Made by a program: the position numbers and the translations under genes. Below, one piece after another: positions 1-7,548 of a DNA stretch of 14,259 nt. The stretch is from an uncultured Microbacterium sp. (GTDB lineage: Bacteria > Actinomycetota > Actinomycetes > Actinomycetales > Microbacteriaceae), in the NCBI GenBank assembly GCA_947647645.1, contig CANSLE010000031.1:1-14259 (forward strand). Direction: 5' to 3'. The first letter of the stretch is position 1. Every line of letters starts with the position of its first letter. The notes beneath the pieces were generated by a model. That model ran no database searches and was not told the DNA's origin. It was given only the letters and a program-made list of their open reading frames with translations.

Positions 1-34
1 CCGGCGCACGGACTGGCGTCAGGGCGGCAGCGCG

Positions 35-703
35 GTGCGCCGGTGGGACCTGTCGGTGATCTCCGCCGCGCTCATCGGCGTGGGCGTCGGCGTGGTCGGC
101 GGGGCGGCGGTCAGCCGCATCCCCCTGGTGTGGGCGCCGATCGCGTCGACGGTGGTGCTGTGGATCGGGCTGGGTTCCGCGGTGGTCTTCGCGTTTCTGC
201 GGGGCCGTCCGGCCGGTCTGCTGCGGTTCCGGCCGATCGATGTGCTGTGGGGGGTGGGGCTCGGCCTCGGGCTGCGGCTGCTGCAGGGCTGGCTGAGCGG
301 GGCGGATGCCGGGGCCTTCCCCACCGCGACGAGTCTCGACGGCGGGCTCCCGTCGGGGTGGTGGCTCACCGACGCGGTGCCGGCCGGTGTCGTCGCGCCG
401 ATCGTCGAGGAGTTCTTCTTCCGCGCCGTCGTGCTGGTCGTCGTCTATCAGCTGTTGCGCCGTAGCGTCGGCGGTGTCGCCGCGGGGGTGACGGCCGCGC
501 TGGTGTCGGCCGGGGGGTTCGTGCTGCTGCACGCGACCACCGGCGGGTTGACGCTGACCGACGGCATCCAGCTCTTCGCCGTGGGCGGGACGTGTGCGGT
601 CGTGGTGCTGCTGACGGGGAGGATCTGGGGGGCCGTGCTCACCCACATCGTCTACAACGTGACGTACCTGGCGCTGGTGCTGGTGGGGACTGCTCTCGTC
701 TGA
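35..703 (+). CDS. CPBP family intramembrane glutamic protease
   Basis: A 222-residue, very hydrophobic protein with several membrane segments. It carries the three signature motifs of the CPBP (CAAX protease / bacteriocin-processing) family: E125-E126-x3-R130 in the segment IVEEFFFRAVV, F162-x3-H166, and H204-x3-N208 near the C-terminus. Members are membrane-embedded proteases; the substrate cannot be told here. The GTG at 35 has AGGGCGG seven bases upstream (21-27). However, the frame is open to base 2 with no stop, so the true start could lie left of the window. The gene is followed by 165 bases of non-coding DNA before the polysaccharide genes and reads as chromosomal flank. The family call is firm; the start and any link to polysaccharide synthesis are uncertain. 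Confidence 0.85.
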   Translation: MRRWDLSVISAALIGVGVGVVGGAAVSRIPLVWAPIASTVVLWIGLGSAVVFAFLRGRPAGLLRFRPIDVLWGVGLGLGLRLLQGWLSGADAGAFPTATSLDGGLPSGWWLTDAVPAGVVAPIVEEFFFRAVVLVVVYQLLRRSVGGVAAGVTAALVSAGGFVLLHATTGGLTLTDGIQLFAVGGTCAVVVLLTGRIWGAVLTHIVYNVTYLALVLVGTALV

Positions 704-724
704 GTCACCAAGTTTTCACCGAAA

Positions 725-746
725 GGATGACAAGGGACCCTCATCC
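725..746 (+). terminator. weak stem-loop after the CPBP gene
   Basis: GGATGA (725-730) and TCATCC (741-746) are perfect inverted repeats with a ten-base loop, 21 bases past the stop of the upstream gene. No T-run follows, so this is at best a weak terminator candidate and could equally be part of the regulatory region in front of the next gene. Confidence 0.2.
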
Positions 747-786
747 GGCTCATAGGCTCGGGTGTCACGGGAGTCAGCGTTCCGAC

Positions 787-820
787 ATGTGTCACACCAC
801 TGACACATTTCGCTGATAAT
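787..820 (+). promoter_or_regulatory. inverted-repeat operator candidate with a -10-like box
   Basis: The perfect inverted repeat ATGTGTCA (787-794), six-base spacer, TGACACAT (801-808) lies seven bases upstream of TGATAAT (814-820), whose last six bases resemble a -10 element. The heptamer GTGTCAC inside the left arm (789-795) also occurs at 762-768, 27 bases earlier. No good -35 hexamer sits at 16-18 bases, and the repeat occupies that position, as expected for an activator or repressor site. The sugar transferase GTG is 48 bases downstream of the -10-like box. The repeat is directly visible; its role is inferred. Confidence 0.45.
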
Positions 821-868
821 CTCCCGACAGCCGGGGGGCCGAGACCGAGAACCTAGGAGGAAGCCGAA

Positions 869-2461
869 GTGTCGACCGACATTCAGGTCGATGCGACGAC
901 GGAGTCGCCTCACGACTCGACAGCACCCCGCACGGACAGCGGCTCCATCACCGTTCCGGCCGGTGCGTCGACTCAGGCCACCAGCACCATGCGTCCCGCT
1001 GCCCCACCTTTCAACGACTGGCGTCGTCGCTTTCAGCGACGGCTCGTCGTCAGCGACCTCCTGGTCCTGACGTGGGCCGTGTTCGGCGCCCAGATCGCGT
1101 GGTTCGGCTTCGGCAACGCCCAGGTCGCGATGCGCGACGACTCCCGCATCACCGACGTCTCCTACTGGGCATTCTCCGTGGTTCTCATCGTGTTGTGGAT
1201 GGGCGCCCTGTCCTGGAGCGATTCGCGCAGCATCCGCGTACTCGGATCGGGGTCGAACGAGTATCTCCGGGTCGTCGACGCCAGCCTGAGGCTCTTCGGA
1301 TTCATCGCGATCGTCGCCTTTCTCACCAGGGTGGATGTCGCGCGCGGGTTTCTCCTGCTCAGCCTCCCCGTCGGCATCGTCGTGCTGCTGTGGACGCGCT
1401 GGCTGTGCCGGCAGTGGCTCGTCATGAAGCGCAGGACCGGCGCCTTCTCCGCGCGCGTGCTCTTGGTCGGATCGGAGGACTCGGTCGCCCAGATCGCGCG
1501 CGAGCTCATGCGCAACCCCAGTGCCGGCTATCACGTCGTCGGTGCCTGTACGCCCACGGGCAAGGTGGCCGACTTCGTGCACGGAACGACGATTCCCATG
1601 ATGGGGAGCGTCAACGCGGTCGAGCGCGCGATGGAACTCACCGGAGCAGACACCGTCGCGGTCACGAGCACGGACGAGCTGCCGCCCGACAAGGTGAAGC
1701 AGATCTCCTGGAACCTGCAGGCGGGCCGCCAGCACCTCGTGCTCGCGCCGAGCATCGTGGACATCGCGGGTCCGCGTCTGCACACGCGCCCTGTCGCGGG
1801 GTTGCCCCTCATACATGTGGAGACTCCGCGCTTCAGCAAAGGCCAGCTGTTCCTCAAGCGGTCGGTTGATGTCGCCGCGAGCGCGATCGGTGTCGTGCTG
1901 ATGAGTCCGTTGCTGGCCTTCCTGGCGATGAGCATTCGTCTGTCGTCGGAGGGGCCGATCCTCTTCCGCCAGGTGCGCATCGGACGCGGTGGCCGAGAGT
2001 TCACGATGCTCAAGTTCCGCTCCATGGTGACGAATGCCGAGGAACTACTCGAGAATCTGCAGCGCGAGCGGGCGGAGCAGGGGATCGACTCGGGCAACGA
2101 AGTGCTCTTCAAGATGAAGAACGACCCTCGCGTGACGCCGATCGGCCGGATCATGCGTAAGTACAGCCTCGATGAGCTGCCGCAGCTGTTCAACGTGATC
2201 GGCGGCTCGATGTCGCTCGTCGGCCCGCGGCCGCCGTTGCCGAGTGAGGTCGCGCAGTATGCGACTCACGTGCATCGTCGGTTTCTTGTGAAGCCCGGCA
2301 TCACCGGTCTGTGGCAGGTGAGTGGCCGCTCCACTCTGTCGTGGGAGGACACCGTGCGCCTCGACCTTTCCTACGTCGAGAACTGGTCTCTGGTGGGAGA
2401 TCTCGCGATCCTGGGAAAGACCGCCAAAGCTGCGATCGCGCCCGGCGAGTCCGCGTCGTGA
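869..2461 (+). CDS. exopolysaccharide polyprenyl-phosphate sugar-1-phosphate transferase (initiating enzyme)
   Basis: This 530-residue protein starts polysaccharide assembly by moving a hexose-1-phosphate from a nucleotide sugar onto undecaprenyl phosphate at the inner face of the membrane. After a Ser/Thr-rich, probably disordered N-tail (about 1-48) come several membrane segments (about 58-180), a nucleotide-fold domain beginning ARVLLVGSEDS (195-205), a further hydrophobic segment (about 333-355) and the conserved bacterial sugar transferase domain. The latter shows KFRSM (382-386), the catalytic-type Asp-Glu pair in SLDELPQL (D435-E436), GPRPP (452-456) and PGITGLWQVSGR (476-487). The length fits the large WbaP/CpsE-type class. 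The start is GTG with AGGAGG at 855-860, eight bases away. It is first in a block with the next three genes and overlaps the second by four bases. Which sugar it transfers cannot be read from the sequence. Confidence 0.93.
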   Translation: MSTDIQVDATTESPHDSTAPRTDSGSITVPAGASTQATSTMRPAAPPFNDWRRRFQRRLVVSDLLVLTWAVFGAQIAWFGFGNAQVAMRDDSRITDVSYWAFSVVLIVLWMGALSWSDSRSIRVLGSGSNEYLRVVDASLRLFGFIAIVAFLTRVDVARGFLLLSLPVGIVVLLWTRWLCRQWLVMKRRTGAFSARVLLVGSEDSVAQIARELMRNPSAGYHVVGACTPTGKVADFVHGTTIPMMGSVNAVERAMELTGADTVAVTSTDELPPDKVKQISWNLQAGRQHLVLAPSIVDIAGPRLHTRPVAGLPLIHVETPRFSKGQLFLKRSVDVAASAIGVVLMSPLLAFLAMSIRLSSEGPILFRQVRIGRGGREFTMLKFRSMVTNAEELLENLQRERAEQGIDSGNEVLFKMKNDPRVTPIGRIMRKYSLDELPQLFNVIGGSMSLVGPRPPLPSEVAQYATHVHRRFLVKPGITGLWQVSGRSTLSWEDTVRLDLSYVENWSLVGDLAILGKTAKAAIAPGESAS

Positions 2462-3555
2462 AGGTGGATTCCGCGCCTCCTGGGGCAACCACCGATGTCG
2501 TGATCGTCTGTCCCCGCGTCGAGGGACATCGACTGAGCTATGTGAAGTTGCTTGTCTTACGTGCTCGTGATGAGGGAAGATCCGTTCTCCTTGTGCTTCC
2601 GCCGGGTGCCTCTACGTCGCCGGATTTTGAGACGCACCTAGCCGGGCTCCGCCTTGAGTTCAAGGTTCGCGAAGTCCGGGACTTCGGGCCGGCGGGTGTT
2701 CAAGCCCTCATCGATGAGGCTTCGGGTGGGCTGCTGGTATTTCCCGATGGCGATGAGGTCGTGCGGTCGCTCGCGCTTAGGAATCTGCGCACGCGCGGTG
2801 TCAGGATGAGCGTCGTCATGATGAGGCCGCGCGGTCAGTCGTCCTTTCCTGTCCGTCGAGCAGTCGGGAGCATCGCAAAAGCGGCGATGCGTTGGGTCGC
2901 CCGCAGGAATCGGGGTGTCAGGGTTTACTCGCTAGTTCCAAGCACCGTGAGATCTCTCAAACAGAATGAGGTCCGCGATCCGATCGATTTTCATCCCGTC
3001 ATGAGCGATGCCCGAGCGTTACGGGCCGCGTGGGATAGTGGTGCCTCGTCGGAGACATTATGGTTTGGAATTGTGGGCGCGATAACGGCTCGGAAGAACA
3101 TTGATCTCGTCGCTGAGGCGCTTTGCATGACGCCGGCCCGCATCGGCCTCGTGATCGCGGGGGCTGCAGAGGTCGACGAGGATGTGATCTCTGGATGGAC
3201 GGCGCCCATGGTTCGAGCTGGCCGCCCTGTCGTTCGCCTCGAGCAGCGACTCACTGACACGGAACTGGACAATATCATGGCGGCCATTGATGTCGCGGTG
3301 CTGGCTCATTCAAATGATGGGCCGAGCGGGATCATGGGCAAGGCCGCCGTTGCTGGAAAACACGTTCTTGCTGCTGGAGCTCCGACCCTGAGGCACGAGA
3401 TCCTTAAGAACACCGGACTTGGCGTGTGGGCAAAACTCACGCCGAGCAGCCTGGCGGCTGCCGCGGCAGAGGTTGTGCGGTTGAGCCCCAGGACGTCCAT
3501 GAGGGATCAGGCTGATAGTCGATCTTTCTGTGCTCGCCTGTTACGAGAGCAATAG
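2458..3555 (+). CDS. divergent GT-B glycosyltransferase (GT4-like)
   Basis: A 365-residue protein with two Rossmann-like halves. The first begins around DVVIVCPRVEGHRLSYVKLL (13-32). The second carries LWFGIVGAITARKNIDLVAEAL (201-222, a nucleotide-sugar-binding-type segment), LVIAGAAE and a C-terminal GPSGIMGKAAVAGKHVLAAG (288-307). The usual E-x7-E motif of GT4 enzymes appears as D287-x7-K295, so donor binding may differ or activity may be reduced. I chose the GTG at 2458, whose GTGA overlaps the TGA of the sugar transferase and implies translational coupling. The frame is open 49 codons further up, but those overlap a conserved gene. Codon use is clearly less GC-rich than in the preceding gene. 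It presumably adds one sugar of the repeat unit; donor and acceptor are unknown. Confidence 0.75.
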   Translation: MKVDSAPPGATTDVVIVCPRVEGHRLSYVKLLVLRARDEGRSVLLVLPPGASTSPDFETHLAGLRLEFKVREVRDFGPAGVQALIDEASGGLLVFPDGDEVVRSLALRNLRTRGVRMSVVMMRPRGQSSFPVRRAVGSIAKAAMRWVARRNRGVRVYSLVPSTVRSLKQNEVRDPIDFHPVMSDARALRAAWDSGASSETLWFGIVGAITARKNIDLVAEALCMTPARIGLVIAGAAEVDEDVISGWTAPMVRAGRPVVRLEQRLTDTELDNIMAAIDVAVLAHSNDGPSGIMGKAAVAGKHVLAAGAPTLRHEILKNTGLGVWAKLTPSSLAAAAAEVVRLSPRTSMRDQADSRSFCARLLREQ

Positions 3556-3559
3556 ACCC

Positions 3560-4765
3560 GTGATGAGACGAGCTGGGCCGGGCCTCCAGGCTGCTCTCCT
3601 TACCGTCGCAAATGGCGGTTCTCAGGCGCTTCTTGCGATCGCCTATGTGGTCGCTGCGCGTACCGCGACACCGGACTCTTTCGGCTACGTCGCATCGGCG
3701 ATAGGCCTAGGAATGGCGCTTATCGGAGTTGTAGACTTTGGTGCGAGTTCCTACTGGATGCGTTCTCTCGCAAGCGGAGAGATGGACCTTCGTGGAGCCG
3801 CCCGGCGGGCGTTCTGGAAGGGAATCGTTGCGGGCGCGCTTGCCGTGGCGATACTGTTCGCCACTATTATTCTTCCGCTACCAACTGAGTTTCGTGCGGT
3901 GGCGCCGGTCTTCTTGATGATGACATGTGCTCAGTTGGCCCAAGTTCCGCTACGAGCCGCGGCTCGTAGCGAGCTCATCGCATTCGCGATTGTCCTTAGT
4001 CGTATAGCGATGTGCCTCGCCCTCGTGCTCTTCCTATTCCTGGGAGTCGATCCGACTGTCGGACTTTGGCTCTCCCTCACCCTGGGATCCGGCCTGGAAG
4101 CGGTGCTCTATCTGGTCCTCACGCCGCGGGGGCATCGGTATGGTCCAGGAGACTACCGTTACATCAATCCATGGCGGGGTTCGGCTCACTTCGGAATCTA
4201 CTCCGTCGCCACGAGTTTTCAGTCGCTTGATGTCTCTCTCGTCGCCAGTTTCGCCGGACCTGCTGCGGGGGGCGGCTATGCGGCTGTCAATCGATGGACT
4301 CAGCCACTGGGCCTCGCGGTGAGCGGCTTCACCTCGGCCGCGGCACCGTTCATAGCGAGCGCCACCAGCTTTCGTTCTGGCTGGAGAGTGGTGCGCAAAG
4401 CGTGGTGGATGCTCGGACTCGCATTTCTGAGCTGTCTTGTCGCGTTCGGCCTTGCTCCTTGGATCGTGCCGTTGCTGCTGGGGGAGGCGTACTCGGATTC
4501 TGTACTGGTCTTTCAGATCATGGCGCTGGGTACGGTACCAGCTCTTCTGACTCAGCCGTTGGCAGTCTTCAGCCAGATGAGGGGTGCGGATCGCGCTGTC
4601 GGTCTCGTAACAGCGTCGGGTATCGCTATTCGGTTGGGGGCGACTGCGGCGTTAGCGGCGGCTTTTGGAGCCGCTGGCGGTGCGCTAGCTTACGCTCTTT
4701 CGCAGACGCTGCTGGCGGTCGTCCTTGGTGTAGTTTTCGTCCGGGCCGTGAGGCGGGAAGGCTAG
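3560..4765 (+). CDS. Wzx-like polysaccharide flippase (oligosaccharide translocase)
   Basis: About 401 residues, almost entirely hydrophobic, with roughly 12 predicted membrane helices separated by short charged loops (for example WMRSLASGEMDLRGAARRAF and RAAARSEL). This is the pattern of the MOP superfamily of lipid-linked oligosaccharide flippases. It would move the undecaprenyl-diphosphate-linked repeat unit to the outer face of the membrane. The start is ambiguous among GTG 3530, GTG 3560 and ATG 3563. I prefer 3560 because GAGAG (3545-3549) lies about ten bases upstream and the extra residues look non-conserved. Even so it begins right at the stop of the preceding gene. Its place between glycosyltransferases supports the role. 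The partner polymerase (Wzy) is not in the window. Composition is AT-richer than the flanks, which is common for such genes. Confidence 0.85.
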   Translation: MMRRAGPGLQAALLTVANGGSQALLAIAYVVAARTATPDSFGYVASAIGLGMALIGVVDFGASSYWMRSLASGEMDLRGAARRAFWKGIVAGALAVAILFATIILPLPTEFRAVAPVFLMMTCAQLAQVPLRAAARSELIAFAIVLSRIAMCLALVLFLFLGVDPTVGLWLSLTLGSGLEAVLYLVLTPRGHRYGPGDYRYINPWRGSAHFGIYSVATSFQSLDVSLVASFAGPAAGGGYAAVNRWTQPLGLAVSGFTSAAAPFIASATSFRSGWRVVRKAWWMLGLAFLSCLVAFGLAPWIVPLLLGEAYSDSVLVFQIMALGTVPALLTQPLAVFSQMRGADRAVGLVTASGIAIRLGATAALAAAFGAAGGALAYALSQTLLAVVLGVVFVRAVRREG

Positions 4766-4768
4766 AGG

Positions 4769-5776
4769 ATGCGTGTTCTGCAGGTGTTACTGAGTCCAAG
4801 GATCGGCGGCGCTGAATCAGCGGCGAGCTCGTTGGCGTCTGCTTGGGCCGAGAGTGGCATCGTCAGCGAGATTGTTTACCTCGACTCTCGAGGCACGCGT
4901 CCGTCTTCTCGACTGGGTTATCTTTCTAAGCAAATCCGCCGCTTTCGCCCAGATATCGTGTTGTCGCACTCGGCGATACCGAATCTGTATTCGAGAATTG
5001 CAAAGGGGTTGATGGCGACTCCGGTTGTTTGTGTGCTCCACAGCGCAACACGCGATCTTGATGACTCCAAGCTGCTGCTTCTTGAGAGAATACTGCGATC
5101 GCGAGCTGCGGCTATAATCGCGGTGAGTTCCACGCAAGTTTCCGAATACCAAGCACACTTTCCAAGGCAAGCGCTCGACCTCATCCCGAATGGGATCAGT
5201 CACGAATATACTCCCGCGCCGACCATACCGAACGATGTGAGAGTCGTTACCGTGGGCCGAGTTGTGGATCAGAAAGATCCGCGGACGTGGGCCGCAATCA
5301 CGCAACTCTCGGCGAAGGTGGATCACCACATCCTCTTCGAATGGGTGGGGCCGGTTGACTTAGATCCCGGTTACTCTTCGTTGGTCAGTCGATACAGCGA
5401 CCCATCCGCTCCTCAGCGTTTTGTCGGACCAACTGACAGAGTCATAGATGCGCTCCGGAGATCGCGCCTCCTTCTCCATACTGCGCACAGAGAGGCACAC
5501 AGCGTTGCCCTGTTGGAAGCGGCGGCTACGGGGCTCCCAATCGTCTGCACGAAGGAAGTGGGGCGCCAACTCCCGCCATGGATCGTTCGTCAAGAGTTCG
5601 AAGAGGGGAATGCTGAGGACGGGCACGCCGCCCTGCGACGAGTGATTGACGATTTGGAGGATTTCGAGTCCCGCGCACGTCAGCAAGCATGGCGGGTGTT
5701 GCGCGAGTTTGGCATTCGCGGTTCGTCCGAGCGTTATCTCGATGTCTTTCATCGCGTCCTCCGAGGTTCTTCCTGA
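4769..5776 (+). CDS. glycosyltransferase family 4 protein
   Basis: A 335-residue GT-B retaining glycosyltransferase. It shows the N-terminal MRVLQVLLSPRIGGAE loop typical of GT4 enzymes, IPNGI (139-143) at the domain junction, VGRVVDQKD (162-170) opening the donor domain, and an intact E242-x7-E250 motif in REAHSVALLEAAATGLPIV. The ATG follows the preceding stop by three bases, with GGAAG (4756-4760) eight bases upstream, so it is last in the block that starts at 869. Low-GC codons are frequent: a count over 4921-4980 gives 32 G+C in 60. It probably adds a sugar to the lipid-linked repeat unit; the linkage is unknown. Past the stop, the same frame stays open to 6028 (see the next entry). Confidence 0.88.
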   Translation: MRVLQVLLSPRIGGAESAASSLASAWAESGIVSEIVYLDSRGTRPSSRLGYLSKQIRRFRPDIVLSHSAIPNLYSRIAKGLMATPVVCVLHSATRDLDDSKLLLLERILRSRAAAIIAVSSTQVSEYQAHFPRQALDLIPNGISHEYTPAPTIPNDVRVVTVGRVVDQKDPRTWAAITQLSAKVDHHILFEWVGPVDLDPGYSSLVSRYSDPSAPQRFVGPTDRVIDALRRSRLLLHTAHREAHSVALLEAAATGLPIVCTKEVGRQLPPWIVRQEFEEGNAEDGHAALRRVIDDLEDFESRARQQAWRVLREFGIRGSSERYLDVFHRVLRGSS

Positions 5777-5782
5777 GAGCTG

Positions 5783-6165
5783 TTGGCGCTCACGCGAGGG
5801 TCAACGACATTCAAGACCTGGCTCAGCAGCAGCCCCCAAACCGATTCCGCCACCGTGGAAGAGTTGTGCGACGCGCTCGCGCTGATGGACGCGTTCGACG
5901 CGTCCGCCGCGCCGGCGCCGCGGTTGACGTCTGTCACCGCTGCCCGAAGCAGACCTTGCACGGGGTGCTGGGGACGCAATGACGATCCCCTGCACAAAGA
6001 CGCGCAGCCCCCTCCAGTTCGACGCTGATCTGCTCACGGAGTGGCAGTAGGCGCTCATCGAAGCCCAGTTCACAGTCTCCGGACACGTCGAGGTCGAACT
6101 GGCCTCGGCCATCAATCAGCGTTTCGTTGCCACCTCCCGGGAGCGGCGGACGCGGACTCCACGAA
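5783..6165 (+). pseudogene. decayed coding relic of unknown family
   Basis: The 418 bases between the converging glycosyltransferase genes hold no intact gene but keep coding-like composition in two different frames. In the frame of 5783, the 40 codons from 5810 to 5929 have G or C in 37 third positions and read like protein (ATVEELCDALALMDAF). From 5979 the frame changes: the 59 codons to about 6155 have 49 G/C third positions but contain an in-frame TAG at 6048-6050, on either side of which it reads FDADLLTEWQ and ALIEAQFTVSGHVEVELAS. This fits a gene broken by a frameshift and a nonsense mutation. I do not recognise the family. A GC-rich hairpin sits inside it (5887-5905). It could instead be chance composition in GC-rich DNA. 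Confidence 0.35.
5887..5923. repeat. two adjacent GC-rich hairpins between convergent genes
   Basis: GGACGCGT (5887-5894) and ACGCGTCC (5898-5905) form a perfect eight-base stem around TCG. Directly after, CCGCG (5907-5911) and CGCGG (5919-5923) can pair over seven bases. No T-run follows. Lying between two genes that converge on this interval, they could stop transcription from either side, but they also fall inside the possible gene relic. Confidence 0.3.
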
Positions 6166-6194
6166 TACCCCGAATTGCGAAGAGCCGAGAACCC

Positions 6195-7313
6195 TCACTC
6201 AGGCAGGAGAGCAGACACGAAGACATCAGCGAGTCGCTCTGGGGTGTGGGTGAGGATGGCGGGGCTCTGGATCGGTCCTTGCCATTGCTCCCGGCTGTCT
6301 CGCATACCTCGGGCGATGTCGGTCGCGGTGGGCTTGCAAAGGACAACGCCCTCCATGCCTCGGATGGACGCCGCGGCGCCGGCAGCTTCACTGATCACGA
6401 CATGACGCCCCGCGGCGAGGGCTTCGTTGGCGACGAGGCCCCAGACTTCTTCCGTTGAAGGCAGCACGAGAGTGTGCATCTCGCCCAGTGCTGCGGGTAG
6501 GTCTGCGTAGGCCAATGGACCGCGGAACTCGACGCAAAGGCCGAGTCCGAGGCGTTCGACAAGCGAGCTGAGCGTTGATTGGAGCTCGCCGGCGCCGATG
6601 ATCGTAAGGGTGTCGCGCTCTGTGCGGACGAGCTCGAACGCTTGGATCAACGCCGCTACGTTCTTGCGATGGATGAGCTGACCGACGTAGACGTATCTAT
6701 GCCCGCTCTGATCGGACGGGCTATCGTGTTCGGCTACTGCGGCGAAGCCGGTCATGTCTACCGCATTGAACCCGAGATGGATGCGATCGGCTGGGACGCC
6801 GAAGCTCATGATCGCATCGCGGGCCGCGATGCCGGGAACGACGACGGCGTCCAGGCTCCGAAAGAAGCTGCGTCGTGCCCGCGCGATTGCCCCGCGACGA
6901 TGGCCCATGCTCGCCAGGGTGGACTCATAGAACCCAACTCTTCGTGCGCCCCGCCGCGCCGCCGCACGACTGATCTGCCAATAGGCGGGGGACTCCCACC
7001 CGCCGAGCAACACTGCGTCCGCATCGCCGACCAGGCGATGAGCTGGCTCCAGGAGGACATGGTGCATACCCTCGCCGCGCGTCATCGTCAGCGTCCGTGC
7101 TTCGCGGACATGATATTGACGGTCATCCGACACTGTGTCGGGTGACCAGTCTTCTGATCTACGACCCTGACGTTGGCGGTGGAGCTCGGACTCCAGAAGA
7201 ACCACTTCAAGGTCAAGACCAGACCCCATGCGGTCCCATACGGGGCGGCGATAGGGGGCGCTGAGGTTCGTGACCCATGTGACCGAGGGGCGGCTCTTCG
7301 GGGCAGTTGTCAT
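6195..7313 (-). CDS. glycosyltransferase family 4 protein
   Basis: A 372-residue GT-B enzyme. The N-terminal half has WVTNLSAPYRRPVWDRM (13-29), a typical GT4 acceptor-domain opening, and GFYESTLASMGHRRG (127-141). The donor half opens with YVYVGQLIHRKNVAALIQAF (207-226), then LTIIGAGE (236-243), and an intact E289-x7-E297 motif in EEVWGLVANEALAAG. The ATG at 7313 was chosen because GGAG lies ten bases upstream and homology-like sequence begins there. The frame is open to 7448, but the extra 45 residues are unlike the family. It is a single-gene unit, transcribed toward the plus-strand block and divergent from the regulator at 7549. It probably adds one sugar of the polysaccharide repeat; donor unknown. 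Confidence 0.88.
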   Translation of the reverse strand: MTTAPKSRPSVTWVTNLSAPYRRPVWDRMGSGLDLEVVLLESELHRQRQGRRSEDWSPDTVSDDRQYHVREARTLTMTRGEGMHHVLLEPAHRLVGDADAVLLGGWESPAYWQISRAAARRGARRVGFYESTLASMGHRRGAIARARRSFFRSLDAVVVPGIAARDAIMSFGVPADRIHLGFNAVDMTGFAAVAEHDSPSDQSGHRYVYVGQLIHRKNVAALIQAFELVRTERDTLTIIGAGELQSTLSSLVERLGLGLCVEFRGPLAYADLPAALGEMHTLVLPSTEEVWGLVANEALAAGRHVVISEAAGAAASIRGMEGVVLCKPTATDIARGMRDSREQWQGPIQSPAILTHTPERLADVFVSALLPE

Positions 7314-7548
7314 CGGTGTAGTACTCCGGTGGCGAGGTGATAGGTCGTCCCATTCCACCGTGCTGAGGCGGCAGGCAGTGTGTGTTCTGGTCCGAAACGG
7401 ACGAACTAGGAATAATCGGACAGGCAGATACAAGTTCACAGTCAGCACTTCAGTGAGTGCGCTAGAAATGCTGTGACTCGTTGTGCCGTGTGCTCGACCG
7501 GCAACGACGGCATGTGGATGGATCTTGATGTGAAAGAGGGCTCGTCAT
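7314..7548. promoter_or_regulatory. divergent intergenic region with nested inverted repeats
   Basis: This 235-base gap must hold promoters for both the minus-strand glycosyltransferase and the regulator gene. I see no clear -35/-10 pair for either. It does contain GTCCG-AAA-CGGAC (7390-7402), with CGGAC again at 7417-7421. It also contains a nested pair: TCACAG (7436-7441) with CTGTGA (7471-7476), enclosing GCACT (7445-7449) with AGTGC (7456-7460). These could be regulator sites. GAGGG at 7536-7540 is the ribosome site for the ATG at 7549. Confidence 0.4.

Noticed and set aside
716..1816. Long minus-strand open frame (366 codons) opposite the sugar transferase
   Set aside because: It lies antisense to a gene with clear family motifs. 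Its translation is rich in Arg, Asp, Glu and His, as expected for the complement of GC-biased codons, and shows no recognisable domain.
2311..2457. 49-codon N-terminal extension of the second glycosyltransferase
   Set aside because: It would overlap the conserved end of the sugar transferase. The GTG at 2458 gives the coupled GTGA junction seen repeatedly here.
5979..6050. A small separate gene starting at ATG 5979
   Set aside because: It is only 23 codons before TAG, with no ribosome site seen. The coding-like composition continues past the stop, so it fits a relic better than a real small gene.
6579..7145. 188-codon plus-strand open frame inside the minus-strand glycosyltransferase
   Set aside because: It is the antisense of a GT4 gene with an intact E-x7-E motif, and it has no recognisable domain.
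7314..7448. 45-codon N-terminal extension of the minus-strand GT4 gene
   Set aside because: The added residues do not look like a GT4 start, and the ATG at 7313 has GGAG upstream.
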